From assembly GCA_020639075.1 (NCBI GenBank), contig JACKHI010000001.1:4402001-4466000 (forward strand): DNA of 64,000 nucleotides, written 5' to 3'. Numbering within the stretch: position 1 is the first letter of the stretch; every line of letters begins with the position of its first letter. The notes below the pieces were generated by a model. It saw nothing but the letters and a program-made list of their open reading frames with translations, did not search any database and was not told where the DNA came from. The translations under genes were made by a program, and so were the position numbers. This DNA is from Phycisphaerales bacterium (GTDB lineage Bacteria; Planctomycetota; Phycisphaerae; UBA1845; UTPLA1). Of the stretch, positions 1 through 7,820 are shown piece by piece.

Positions 1-41
1 GACCATGTGGGTCCACGCGCGCCCGAATCGGGAGATGACTC

Positions 42-1211
42 ATGATCGTTGAAACGAGTCGAGACACCAAGTTCGAGACGTTTGCATATGATGCGTCGGC
101 GGGCTGGACGACGCGTTTGCCGGCTCACCTGAATTCGGTCAACACGCTGGTTCTGGCATTCGCCAGTCCTCGGTTTCGATCTGACACGGCGCCTCTGAAT
201 GAGCTTTCGCAGGCGTTTCCTCAATCAATCATCATGGGCTGCTCAACCGCCGGTGAGATCATGGACGGCGAGGTGCATGACGACTCGATCGCCGCCGTGG
301 CATTTCGTTTCGAACGAACCCGGATCCAGTTCGCCAGCGCCGAAATCCGAAGTTCAGGCGATTCCTACGCTGCGGGTCAAGCCTTGGGCGGCGATCTTGG
401 AGAGCCAAGTCTGAAGGCGGTCTTCGTCCTTTCAACTGGATTGAATGTGAACGGTTCCGAACTCGCGCGCGGATTGAATGATGCCCTTCCCGAGGGAGTC
501 GCCGTCACGGGCGGACTCGCCGGAGACGGATCGGAATTCAAAGAGACTTGGGTCATCGATCAGCGCATGCCGGCGACGCGTACCGTCACGGCGATTGGTT
601 TCTACGGCGATTCAATTCGCATCGGGCACGGCTCGCGAGGGGGTTTCGATCCGTTCGGGCCGCGACGCATCGTCACGCGAGCCGCGGGCAACGTGTTGTT
701 CGAATTGGACGGTAAGCCTGCGCTGGCGCTGTATCGGCAGTATCTGGGCGATCGAGCCAATGAGTTGCCTTCGAGCGCGCTGCTCTTTCCCTTATCCGTA
801 CGAACCAAATCGGAGCCTCAAAAAGCCTTGATTCGCACGATCATTGCGATTGATGAAGACGCCCAGTCAATGACGTTTGCAGGGGACATTCCGCTCGGAT
901 CGACCGCCCAGTTGACGCGATCGAACTTCGATCGGCTCGTGACGGCGGCCGGCGAGTCGAGCCAATGCGCCCGAATGCTCCATGACGATTCCCCGCCGTC
1001 GCCGGTTCTTTCAATCGCCGTATCGTGCGTCGGGCGACGGCTCATCCTTGGTGAACGAACCGAAGCGGAACTCGAAGCCGCGTGTGAGGTCATGGGACCG
1101 GCCGATCGTCAGATCGGATTCTACTCCTATGGCGAGTTGTCTCCGTTTGAGACGGGCCGATGCAATCTCCACAACCAATCGATGACGATCACCACGATCT
1201 GCGAACAATGA
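42..1211 (+). CDS. FIST-domain sensory protein
   Basis: Cytoplasmic sensor protein (389 aa). FIST domains occur in bacterial signal-transduction proteins and are thought to bind small ligands such as amino acids. The family signature MGCSTAGEI is at residues 65-73 and the glycine-rich TGGLAGDG at about 156-163. The C-terminal half ends with FYSYGELSPF, typical of FIST_C. There is no signal peptide or membrane segment. The ATG at 42 follows a GGGAGA ribosome site. The stop lies 7 nt before the next ATG, so it is almost certainly co-transcribed with the GGDEF-EAL gene. FIST proteins are often partnered with cyclic-di-GMP enzymes, so this one probably senses a ligand for its neighbour. The ligand is not predictable from the sequence. 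Confidence 0.88.
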   Translation: MIVETSRDTKFETFAYDASAGWTTRLPAHLNSVNTLVLAFASPRFRSDTAPLNELSQAFPQSIIMGCSTAGEIMDGEVHDDSIAAVAFRFERTRIQFASAEIRSSGDSYAAGQALGGDLGEPSLKAVFVLSTGLNVNGSELARGLNDALPEGVAVTGGLAGDGSEFKETWVIDQRMPATRTVTAIGFYGDSIRIGHGSRGGFDPFGPRRIVTRAAGNVLFELDGKPALALYRQYLGDRANELPSSALLFPLSVRTKSEPQKALIRTIIAIDEDAQSMTFAGDIPLGSTAQLTRSNFDRLVTAAGESSQCARMLHDDSPPSPVLSIAVSCVGRRLILGERTEAELEAACEVMGPADRQIGFYSYGELSPFETGRCNLHNQSMTITTICEQ

Positions 1212-1218
1212 GTCCGCC

Positions 1219-3033
1219 ATGATGCACTCGCTGCTGCAACGCCAGATTCGCAAGCTGATGCTGTCGGAGGACGCCGTCCCCGTCGACCTCGCGAGTTGGC
1301 AGGCGTTCCTCAGTGCCGTCGATCGGACCTACGGCCAGTTCGACCAGGATCGGGACTTACTGGAGCTCTCGCTCGATCTGACGTCTCGGGAAATGCGCCA
1401 GCTATACGACGAAGTCGAACGTCACAACGAGCAGCTGGAGACCGAAGTCGCCGCGCGCACTGCGGAACTAGAAGTCGCAAACGCACGTGACCGGCAGCGA
1501 ATGGATGAACTCGAGAACATCGTCCAGGCCCGAACCGTCGAGATCCGCCACGCCGCGCTCCACGACAAGTTGACCGGACTTCCCAATCGCTCCATGTTCT
1601 ACGATCGACTGCACCACGTCATTCAGCGACGACAGCGAATTCCGGATCTCCATTTCGCCGTGCTCTTTATCGATTTCGACAGGTTCAAGGCGATCAACGA
1701 CAGCCTTGGCCATGCGGCCGGCGATAAGCTGCTCCGGACGATCGCACAGCGCCTGCACGAATCGCTTCGCGCTTCGGATACCATCTGCAGCTCGAAGGAA
1801 ACCGGATTCCTCGCAGCGCGACTCGGCGGCGACGAGTTTTGCATTCTCCTGGAGGACCTGAAAGACGATGCGGATGCCATCGCCGTCTCGGATCGGCTCC
1901 TGGAGGATTTGTCCAGGCCCTATGTGCTCGATGAACGCTCCGTGAATTCATCCGCAAGCATCGGAATCGCCCGATCAAACGTCGGCTACAAAAGCGCCGA
2001 AGACATGATTCGCGACGCCGACATCGCCATGTACCGCGCCAAACATCTCGGGCGCGGACGCGTCGTCGTGTTCGACCAGACTATGCACGGAACCGTGATG
2101 CGGAAGATCGACATCGAGTCGGACATCAAGACCGCCGTCGAGCGGGGCCAATTCTATCTGGTCTTTCAACCGATCGTATCGCTCGTGACTGGTCGCGCCG
2201 TCGCCCTGGAAACGCTCTGCCGATGGGAGCATCCGATCTACGGCGACGTGTCGCCGGAGGAGTTCATTCCGCTGGCGGAGGAGTTGGGAATCATCGACTC
2301 GATCGGCAATTGGGTATTGGACACGGCTATCGCCCAGTTTGCCGAGTGGCAGCGCACGTGGTGTCGAGACCGCCTGTCGTTTCTGACTGTGAACGTATCG
2401 CCGGCGCAATTGACCGGCGCCGAGCTTGCAACGCGCGTCGCTGGCCTGGTGAGTAAGCACGATCTCGATCCGGCCTCGCTCGTCTTGGAGATTACCGAGA
2501 CGACGCTGACCCGGAATGCGGAAGAGGCCCTGGCCGCGATCCAGGCCGTTCGCGCTCGTGGGGTGCGCGTCTTCCTGGACGATTTCGGATCAGGCTATTC
2601 ATCCCTCGGAATCCTCCACGAATTTCCGCTCGACGGAATCAAGCTGGACCGCGCGTTTCTGGAGTCCGCCTCATCGACGCGCCGCGTGGCCGCCTGCATT
2701 CATTCCGTCGTCACGCTGACGAGAACACTCCGAATGGCGCTCATCGCCGAGGGAGTTGAGTCCTACGAGCAAGTGGCGCTGCTCCAGTCGCTCGGCTGTG
2801 ACGATGGACAGGGATTTCTCTTCTCTCGTCCAATGAGAGCCGAAGACGTCGCCGCCGGTCTGGAGAGCATCGCCTCCGAATCCAGATTGCTGGACGCATC
2901 ATCGGAAGTGGGCCCCGCTCGACCGACGGGCGGCGTCGATTTGACCCGACAGCCGAGTTCGGAAGCCGGCGTCAATCGTCCGCGTCCGATAGGGATCTCG
3001 AAAGATCGCCCCGCGATTCAGTACAAGTGCTGA
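1219..3033 (+). CDS. GGDEF-EAL cyclic-di-GMP turnover protein
   Basis: Bifunctional or single-activity c-di-GMP enzyme (604 aa). Residues 1-110 are a soluble helical/coiled-coil input with no membrane segment. The GGDEF domain follows (DKLTGLPNR at 116-124, RLGGDEF at 201-207, intact catalytic motif). No RxxD inhibitory site lies four residues before GGDEF, so product feedback is unlikely. The EAL domain begins near 310. Its motif reads ETL (331-333) rather than EAL, but the metal-binding glutamate is kept, as are LEITET, FLDDFGSGYSSL, IKLDRAFL, IAEGVES and GQGF. Phosphodiesterase activity is therefore plausible. The C-terminal 50 residues are low-complexity. It lies directly behind the FIST gene, probably as its output partner. 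Confidence 0.92.
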   Translation: MMHSLLQRQIRKLMLSEDAVPVDLASWQAFLSAVDRTYGQFDQDRDLLELSLDLTSREMRQLYDEVERHNEQLETEVAARTAELEVANARDRQRMDELENIVQARTVEIRHAALHDKLTGLPNRSMFYDRLHHVIQRRQRIPDLHFAVLFIDFDRFKAINDSLGHAAGDKLLRTIAQRLHESLRASDTICSSKETGFLAARLGGDEFCILLEDLKDDADAIAVSDRLLEDLSRPYVLDERSVNSSASIGIARSNVGYKSAEDMIRDADIAMYRAKHLGRGRVVVFDQTMHGTVMRKIDIESDIKTAVERGQFYLVFQPIVSLVTGRAVALETLCRWEHPIYGDVSPEEFIPLAEELGIIDSIGNWVLDTAIAQFAEWQRTWCRDRLSFLTVNVSPAQLTGAELATRVAGLVSKHDLDPASLVLEITETTLTRNAEEALAAIQAVRARGVRVFLDDFGSGYSSLGILHEFPLDGIKLDRAFLESASSTRRVAACIHSVVTLTRTLRMALIAEGVESYEQVALLQSLGCDDGQGFLFSRPMRAEDVAAGLESIASESRLLDASSEVGPARPTGGVDLTRQPSSEAGVNRPRPIGISKDRPAIQYKC

Positions 3034-3290
3034 TTGTCGCCGGGCCGTTTCACAGGCGATGGGTCACTGCAATCGTCATTCGAACGCCGGGCAGCATTAT
3101 CGTACCGAGCAGAAATTTGCGATCGATTTTCGTCGGCCGGCGAATTTGTATCTTAAGTTTTCCTTGTCGGTGAAGCGAACAGTCGTGACGCCGACGAGAG
3201 GATAGGACAAAGATGCTTATCCCGCGGATTTATTTTCGCTCCATACCCCCGGTTGTCACCTGACGACCTGAACTCATCCCTAATTCACGC
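3034..3290. other. Intergenic stretch with no recognised gene
   Basis: About 260 bases between the GGDEF-EAL stop and the terminator hairpin. I see no credible ORF, tRNA or riboswitch here. It may simply be the 3' untranslated region of the FIST/GGDEF-EAL transcript. Confidence 0.5.
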
Positions 3291-3338
3291 GGGGTCCGGC
3301 TCTGGCTGCCTCCTACAGAGCCGGGCCCCCACCTTTTT
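3291..3338 (+). terminator. Rho-independent terminator candidate
   Basis: Hairpin with arms GGGGTCCGGCTCTG (3291-3304) and CAGAGCCGGGCCCC. It has 13 Watson-Crick pairs plus one G-T wobble and a 12-nt loop, followed by a run of five T at 3334-3338. It is the first terminator-like structure after the GGDEF-EAL gene, although about 260 nt beyond its stop. Confidence 0.5.
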
Positions 3339-3370
3339 CATCCCGGAGCGATGAAACAATCTACAGCCCG

Positions 3371-3622
3371 CGTAGGGTGGGCCGTGCCCACCACGCACCT
3401 CGGACTGCCGGGTGCCATGCCGACGCCCAACGTCGGCATGTTCGTGGGACTTTGGAGTCGGCCATCGCGCGCTTGCCCGCGTAGGGTGGGCCGTGCCCAC
3501 CGATGCACCTTGGCTAACCGCCGGGTGCCATGCCGACGCCCAACGTCGGCATGTTCGTGGGACTTTGGAGTCGGCCATCGCGCGCTTGCCGGCGTAGGGT
3601 GGGCCGTACCCACCAAAGCACC
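3371..3622. repeat. Tandem array of palindromic repeats, 2.3 units
   Basis: Two near-identical units start at 3371 (109 nt) and 3480 (113 nt), with a third partial unit from 3593. Each unit holds two hairpins. One is GTGGGC-CGT-GCCCAC, inside a GTAGGGTGGGCC context. The other is CATGCCGACG-CCCAA-CGTCGGCATG (3416-3440 and 3529-3553), a perfect 10-bp stem preceded by GGGTGC. The second hairpin belongs to the same dispersed family as the copies at 5547, 11069, 22943, 41425 and 46480. Confidence 0.9.
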
Positions 3623-3721
3623 ATGGCCTACCGCCACACGATCACAACGCCCGAATCCCGACATCGCCATCCCGCACCAGGTCGCACAAACCCTGTCGCG
3701 TGTTATGCCACCCATTTGCGA

Positions 3722-3751
3722 TTGACGCTCCCATTCCAACGTCCCTAGAAT
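3722..3751 (+). promoter_or_regulatory. Sigma-70-like promoter of dapL
   Basis: TTGACG (3722-3727) and TAGAAT (3746-3751) are separated by 18 bp, close to the housekeeping consensus. It lies about 68 nt upstream of the dapL ATG, giving a leader of roughly 60 nt that carries an AAGGAG ribosome site at 3805-3810. Confidence 0.5.
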
Positions 3752-3818
3752 CGCTCCGAAAACTGCCGCACGCACTCGCGTGTCTCCCTGTGCGGTCCAG
3801 AACGAAGGAGCGTTTCCC

Positions 3819-4991
3819 ATGCCATTTGCCAGAGCCGCACGGCTCGACGAATTGCCGCCGTACCTGTTTATCGAAATCGATCGCATGAAGAGCGAGGCCA
3901 TCGCCGCCGGTCGCGACGTCATCAGCTTCGGCGTCGGTGATCCCGATAAGCCGACGCCCGGGTTCATCGTGGACCGGATGCGGGACGCTGTCGCCAAGCC
4001 CGCGAACCATCCTTACGCGCTCGGCATTGGCAGCCTCGCCTTCCGCAAGACGGCCGCCAACTTCATGGACGAACGTTTCGGCGTGAAAGTTGATCCGAAA
4101 ACGCAGGTCATCGCCCTGATCGGCACCAAGGAAGGCCTCGGCCACCTGCCGCTCGCCGTTATCAATCCCGGCGATGTCGCCCTCGTGCCGTCGCCGGGTT
4201 ATCCCGTCTATCAGAGCGCGACGATCTTCGCCGGCGGCACGCCGCATGTGATGCCGCTTCTCGCCCGGAACGGATTCCTGCCGAACCTCGACGAGATATC
4301 TGAAGACGTGCTCGCCAAAACGCGTCTGATGTTCATCAACTACCCGAACAATCCGACGGGCGCGCCCGCGACGCTGGGTTTCTACGAGAAATGCGTCGCG
4401 CTCGCGAAGAAGCACGACTTCCTCATCTGTTCCGACGCGGCATATACAGAGGTTTACTTCGACGACGCCGACAAGCCGCACTCGATCTTCGAGGTGCCCG
4501 GCGCGATCGATGTCGCCATCGAGCTGCATTCGCTCAGCAAGACATTCAACATGACGGGCTGGCGCGTGGGTTTCGCCGTGGGGCATGCCGACGCATTGTC
4601 GGCGCTCGCCAAGATCAAGGGCAACATGGATTCCGGCATCTTCGGCGCCGTCCAGGAGTCGGGCATCGCTGCACTCGAAGGTATCGGCCGCGAAGAAATC
4701 GTTGGCATCCGCAAGCTCTACAAGGAACGCGCCGATACGCTCGTTCCCCTGCTCCGCAAGTCGGGCTTCGAAGTCGAGCCGCCGCGGGCGACGTTCTACA
4801 TCTGGGCGAAGTGTCCGAAGGGCTACGACTCGATGACTTGCGCCAAGAAACTGCTCGACGAACAGGCCATCGTCGCCATTCCCGGCGTCGGTTTCGGTAA
4901 GCATGGCGACGACTTCGTGCGCTTTGCGCTGACGGTCGACAAAGAACGGATCCTCGAGGCGGGCAGGCGCATCGCGGAGATTACGTGGTGA
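3819..4991 (+). CDS. dapL: LL-diaminopimelate aminotransferase
   Basis: PLP-dependent class I/II aminotransferase (390 aa). It probably converts tetrahydrodipicolinate directly to LL-diaminopimelate for lysine and peptidoglycan synthesis, the one-step route used by many planctomycetes, chlamydiae and plants. The N-terminus (RLDELPPYLFIEIDRMK) and FGVGDPDKPTP match the DapL-type subfamily. YPNNPTGA at about 175-182 binds the cofactor phosphate region, and the Schiff-base lysine is K241 in SLSKTFNMTGWRVGF. The start at 3819 is chosen for its AAGGAG (3805-3810) and the conserved N-terminus; an in-frame start 39 nt upstream is unlikely. Its stop overlaps the folK start by 7 nt. Another aminotransferase specificity of the same fold cannot be excluded. 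Confidence 0.85.
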   Translation: MPFARAARLDELPPYLFIEIDRMKSEAIAAGRDVISFGVGDPDKPTPGFIVDRMRDAVAKPANHPYALGIGSLAFRKTAANFMDERFGVKVDPKTQVIALIGTKEGLGHLPLAVINPGDVALVPSPGYPVYQSATIFAGGTPHVMPLLARNGFLPNLDEISEDVLAKTRLMFINYPNNPTGAPATLGFYEKCVALAKKHDFLICSDAAYTEVYFDDADKPHSIFEVPGAIDVAIELHSLSKTFNMTGWRVGFAVGHADALSALAKIKGNMDSGIFGAVQESGIAALEGIGREEIVGIRKLYKERADTLVPLLRKSGFEVEPPRATFYIWAKCPKGYDSMTCAKKLLDEQAIVAIPGVGFGKHGDDFVRFALTVDKERILEAGRRIAEITW

Positions 4992-5470
4992 GCGATCTGC
5001 CGCACGTCGCCTACATTGCATTGGGTTCGAACATCGGTCGGCGCGAGAAGAACATCGCCGCCGCGCTCAACGCGCTCGAGTTGACGAAAGGCGTCGACAT
5101 CGACGTCGTCTCGCCGTTGTACGAGACCGAAGCCGAGGGCGGTCCCGACGACCAGGACAAGTACATCAACGGCGTCGCCCGCGTTCATACGAATCTCTCT
5201 CCCGAACGACTGCTCGCCGTCTGCCAGAACATCGAGGACTCGCTCGGTCGCAAGCGCGCCGTGCGCTGGGGCCCGCGAACGATCGATCTCGACCTGCTGC
5301 TCTTCGACAGCGAGATCCGCAGCGAACCGGAACTCACGCTCCCGCACCCGATGATGCACGAACGCACCTTCGTGATGCGCCCCCTCTGCGACATCGCCCC
5401 CGAAGGGTTCCATCCGGTTCTGGAAGAACCTTTCTCATCGATCCTCAAAGAGCTAGAAGCGAACGCGTAA
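4985..5470 (+). CDS. folK: 2-amino-4-hydroxy-6-hydroxymethyldihydropteridine diphosphokinase
   Basis: HPPK (161 aa) transfers pyrophosphate from ATP to 6-hydroxymethyl-dihydropterin in folate synthesis, in the cytoplasm. Diagnostic segments are IALGSNIGRREKNI near the N-terminus, SPLYETE, the catalytic loop region RAVRWGPRTIDLDLLLFD with the metal-binding DLD, and LPHPMMHERTFVMRPL. The length is normal. It starts at a GTG that overlaps the dapL stop by 7 nt, indicating translational coupling. A palindromic repeat begins only 3 nt after the TAA stop. Confidence 0.95.
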   Translation: MVSDLPHVAYIALGSNIGRREKNIAAALNALELTKGVDIDVVSPLYETEAEGGPDDQDKYINGVARVHTNLSPERLLAVCQNIEDSLGRKRAVRWGPRTIDLDLLLFDSEIRSEPELTLPHPMMHERTFVMRPLCDIAPEGFHPVLEEPFSSILKELEANA

Positions 5471-5472
5471 CA

Positions 5473-5509
5473 GGGTGGCCCATCCCTTCAGGGATGGGGG
5501 CGAGATGAT
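5473..5509 (+). repeat. Family A hairpin repeat (copy A1)
   Basis: GGGTGGCC flank followed by a perfect stem CCCATCCCT-TC-AGGGATGGG and a GCGAGATGAT tail. It begins 3 nt after the folK stop codon. Family A recurs at least 17 more times in this window with changing but self-complementary stems. Confidence 0.9.
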
Positions 5510-5546
5510 GGGGCTTCCGAGTCGCTTCGAGCATAAGTTATTTAAC

Positions 5547-5860
5547 GGGTGCCACTGCTGTGTCAGCAGTGCCGGAGTCGAGCGACGCTCAGGCTCTTCC
5601 ATTTACTGCTATAGCTTGACGGGTGGCCCACCTCTTCAAAGGTGGGGTCGCGACGATGACGCTTGCGAGGTGCGTTGAACATCGAGCGATCGCCGGGTGC
5701 CACTGCTGTGGCAGCAGTGCCGGAGTCGAGCGACGCTCAGGCTCTTCCATTTACTGCTATAACTTGACGGGTGGCCCACCTTTTCAAAGGTGGGGTCGCG
5801 ACGATGAGGCTTGCGAGGTGCGTTGAACATCGAGTGATCGCCACGTGCCACAGTTGTGGC
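5547..5860. repeat. 147-bp composite tandem repeat (families B + A)
   Basis: Two nearly identical 147-bp units (5547-5693 and 5694-5840) and the start of a third. Each contains a family B hairpin (GGGTGCC flank, stem CACTGCTG/CAGCAGTG), a constant 60-nt spacer, a family A hairpin (5621-5657 and 5769-5805, loop TC, tail GTCGCGACGAT) and a 36-nt constant spacer. The units differ at only a handful of bases, so the duplication is recent. The minus-strand gene ending at 5737 reads into this array. Confidence 0.92.
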
Positions 5861-6408
5861 AGAAGCGGCGGCGAGCGCCGGCTCGTAGCCACTCGTGATT
5901 TCGGCTGATCGAGATGACTCGCCTTTCCGCATTCGGGGCAGGTCCCGCTGACATTGAACGAGAGGTCGTATTCGCAACCCTTGCACGCATTGGGTTGGCG
6001 CGGTCGCTGACGCCGATGCCGCAGCCACAACAATGCGAGCAGTAGCGAGAGGGCCAGGAGTGGCGCCCAAAGGGGAACGTGAACGACTTGCATGACCATA
6101 CCTGGCGGCACAAACATCGTAGCCGTTGGCGTTGCAGGCGGGGAAAAGCCATACATGCGGGTATTGCCGCTGCCTCGCTGAATCAAGTACCAGTTGGCAG
6201 TCGTGACGAGTGGATTCGCCCCACTCCTATACCACGAAATATACAGGCTGCCGTCATCCACTCCGAAACTGCCCCATGGCGCATCGCGTCCCGCGGACCA
6301 GAATTGTCCGAAGAACCACGTCGCGACGCAGGCAATCAACAGGAAAGCGGTGGTTTGGAACATGCGACTGCGTTTCAGCGAACGGACTGTCGGGAGTTCA
6401 TTATCCAT
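5737..6408 (-). CDS. Small membrane protein with C-terminal zinc ribbon
   Basis: Unrecognised planctomycete-type membrane protein (223 aa from the ATG at 6408). A transmembrane segment lies near residues 18-35 and a second near 110-130 (PLWAPLLALSLLLALLWL). A zinc ribbon CKGCEYDL...CPECG follows, a motif common at the ends of planctomycete membrane proteins. The region between the helices is predicted extracytoplasmic. The last 50 or so residues, after the ribbon, are translated from the palindromic repeat array, so the natural C-terminus may have been extended or replaced by the repeat. Two similar genes follow downstream on the same strand. Function unknown. Confidence 0.65.
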   Translation of the reverse strand: MDNELPTVRSLKRSRMFQTTAFLLIACVATWFFGQFWSAGRDAPWGSFGVDDGSLYISWYRSGANPLVTTANWYLIQRGSGNTRMYGFSPPATPTATMFVPPGMVMQVVHVPLWAPLLALSLLLALLWLRHRRQRPRQPNACKGCEYDLSFNVSGTCPECGKASHLDQPKSRVATSRRSPPLLPQLWHVAITRCSTHLASLIVATPPLKRWATRQVIAVNGRA

Positions 6409-6412
6409 GGCC

Positions 6413-6573
6413 GGGTGGCCCACCTTTTCAAAGGTGGGGTCGCGACGATTAGGCTTGCGAGGTGCGTTGAACATCGAGTAATCGCCGGGTGCCACAGCTG
6501 TGGCAGCAGTGCCTGAGTCGAGGGATGCTCAAGACGGGTGGCCCATCCCTTCAGGGGTGGGGCCGCGATGATG
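6413..6573. repeat. Repeat cluster A4-B4-A5
   Basis: Family A copy (6413-6449, stem CCCACCTTT/AAAGGTGGG), the same 36-nt spacer seen in the 5547 array, a family B hairpin (about 6486-6531, core CACAGCTGTG), and another family A copy (6536-6573, CCCATCCCT/AGGGGTGGG). It therefore has the same composite architecture as 5547-5860. It ends inside the 3' end of the minus-strand gene at 6551. Confidence 0.88.
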
Positions 6574-7135
6574 GGGCTACAGTGGCGTCTCCGCTTTCGA
6601 CATTCGCACGGTGACGAAGCTGCCGGTAATAATCGTAGTCACGATTCTCAATGACGCGATGGTAATAGGTCTCCGCCAAATCAGGTTCCGCCGCCGCAAG
6701 TCGCCGCACAGCGGAGAGTTCATTTTCATCAGGAAGGTCATCCGATTGGAGCCAGTGTGGCCAGCCATCACCAAGCTCGTAGAGCCACAATCCCCAAGCT
6801 CGATGCGTAAGAAGACTGACCATGTCAGCATGTGGGCACGGCTTTCCCAGAGCTTCGGCGTAGGATTGGCACGGGGAAATGTAAGTCCCGCAGATTCGGC
6901 GTCGAACGACAATTGCGGCGAATGAGATGTCGTCGGAAGAGTACTGGTAGCCACACGTCTTGCACATTGCCGCGTGGTACGAACGCTTGACGAGCAAGGT
7001 CCATGCAACCGCGGCGATCAAGGCAACCAATAACAACCGACCACAGCGGCGAACGATGCGCCCGAGCTGCGAGCGATTGCACGGCGATCCATAATCCAAA
7101 GTCCGCGTTTGTTGGGTCGATGGAGACACTCTCAT
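6551..7135 (-). CDS. Hypothetical membrane-anchored protein
   Basis: Unrecognised protein (194 aa). A single transmembrane helix near residues 30-48 (LLLVALIAAVAWTLL) is followed by a CKTCGYQ knuckle and a soluble domain. Two further cysteine-containing segments (RRRICGTY, SPCQSYAEALGKPCPHAD) may bind metal. Its final residues (ATVAPSSRPHP) and stop codon lie inside family A repeat A5. The ATG at 7135 is preferred over a GTG one codon upstream because a GAGG lies just before it. It sits between two zinc-ribbon membrane proteins on the same strand but lacks the canonical CPECG. It could be a diverged member of the same group. Confidence 0.6.
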   Translation of the reverse strand: MRVSPSTQQTRTLDYGSPCNRSQLGRIVRRCGRLLLVALIAAVAWTLLVKRSYHAAMCKTCGYQYSSDDISFAAIVVRRRICGTYISPCQSYAEALGKPCPHADMVSLLTHRAWGLWLYELGDGWPHWLQSDDLPDENELSAVRRLAAAEPDLAETYYHRVIENRDYDYYRQLRHRANVESGDATVAPSSRPHP

Positions 7136-7171
7136 CACCTCAAAACCGGCTGCGTCAACTATGGTCTTTGC

Positions 7172-7230
7172 CGGGTGCCACTGCTGTGACAGCAGTATGG
7201 AAGTCGATTAACGCTCAAGTTTCTCCAATC
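7172..7230. repeat. Family B hairpin repeat
   Basis: GGGTGCC flank with stem CACTGCTG/CAGCAGTA and the family's AGTCGATTAACGCTCAAG-like tail. It lies in the 79-nt gap between two minus-strand membrane genes and runs into the 3' end of the 7215 gene. Confidence 0.8.
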
Positions 7231-7730
7231 GCCGTTGTTACCGACTGAATCGCCGCCCCGCATTCGGGGCAGGTTCCGGTTGTGTTGAATGCCAACGAAT
7301 AACCGCATTGGATGCACGAGTTCACTCTCTGCTTCGCCTGTCGAAGTCGCTGCCGGGCGCGCCACACGAGCCACGACATGATCAGCAGCAACGGCCAGAT
7401 CGGCAACTCGAAGTTCCGGGCAAGAACTTTGTCTTCATAGCCTGCTGTACGGTATTTGGGAAGTTGAAACCCAAACTCGCCGAGCCGGCTGGAATATGAG
7501 TCTCCAATGTCCAAGGTTACTTCACGCGCGTATTCATGTTGTCCATTAGCTGCAACATGGATCGACAGCACGCCAAAATCAAAATGTGAAAGCGACTTGG
7601 GTGTAAGGCACTCGATCGCTCGAAAGCAACTCGCTATCCATGCGCCGGCGAGAAGAAGCCAGATCAACGCAAATGTGCAAAGGAGCGCCCGACGGCGACG
7701 CACACAACTTTGAGAGTCTTCCTTTCGCAT
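7215..7730 (-). CDS. Small membrane protein with C-terminal zinc ribbon
   Basis: Unrecognised protein (171 aa). An N-terminal hydrophobic segment (ALLCTFALIWLLLAGAWIASC, about residues 17-37) is followed by an exported middle and a second helix near 115-127 (LPIWPLLLIMSWLVW). A zinc ribbon CIQCGYSLAFNTTGTCPECG closes the protein near its C-terminus. The architecture is the same as the gene at 5737, and sequence similarity is concentrated in the ribbon. The ATG at 7730 is favoured; an in-frame ATG 7 codons upstream is possible. The three such genes in a row, each bounded by palindromic repeats, look like a duplicated local family of unknown role. Confidence 0.7.
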   Translation of the reverse strand: MRKEDSQSCVRRRRALLCTFALIWLLLAGAWIASCFRAIECLTPKSLSHFDFGVLSIHVAANGQHEYAREVTLDIGDSYSSRLGEFGFQLPKYRTAGYEDKVLARNFELPIWPLLLIMSWLVWRARQRLRQAKQRVNSCIQCGYSLAFNTTGTCPECGAAIQSVTTAIGET

Positions 7731-7781
7731 TGCATTCGCCTCTTGGCCCAACTCGGCGCTTTGCGGTTCTACGTCATTCTC

Positions 7782-7818
7782 ATCGTCGCGCCCCCACCCC
7801 TGAAGGGGCGGGCCACCC
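7782..7818 (-). repeat. Family A hairpin repeat (copy A6)
   Basis: Reverse-orientation copy with stem CCCGCCCCT/AGGGGTGGG and the GGGCGCGACGAT tail. It ends 2 nt from the pheT stop codon (7821-7823). Confidence 0.9.
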
Positions 7819-7820
7819 GT

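Noticed and set aside
1219..3033. Loss of phosphodiesterase activity because EAL reads ETL
   Set aside because: The catalytic glutamate and all later metal and substrate residues (LEITET, DDFG, IKLD, AEGVE) are kept; only the Ala position changed.
5547..5860. Possible CRISPR array from regular repeats
   Set aside because: Only two full 147-bp units with identical spacers, each repeat an A/B hairpin; no cas genes.
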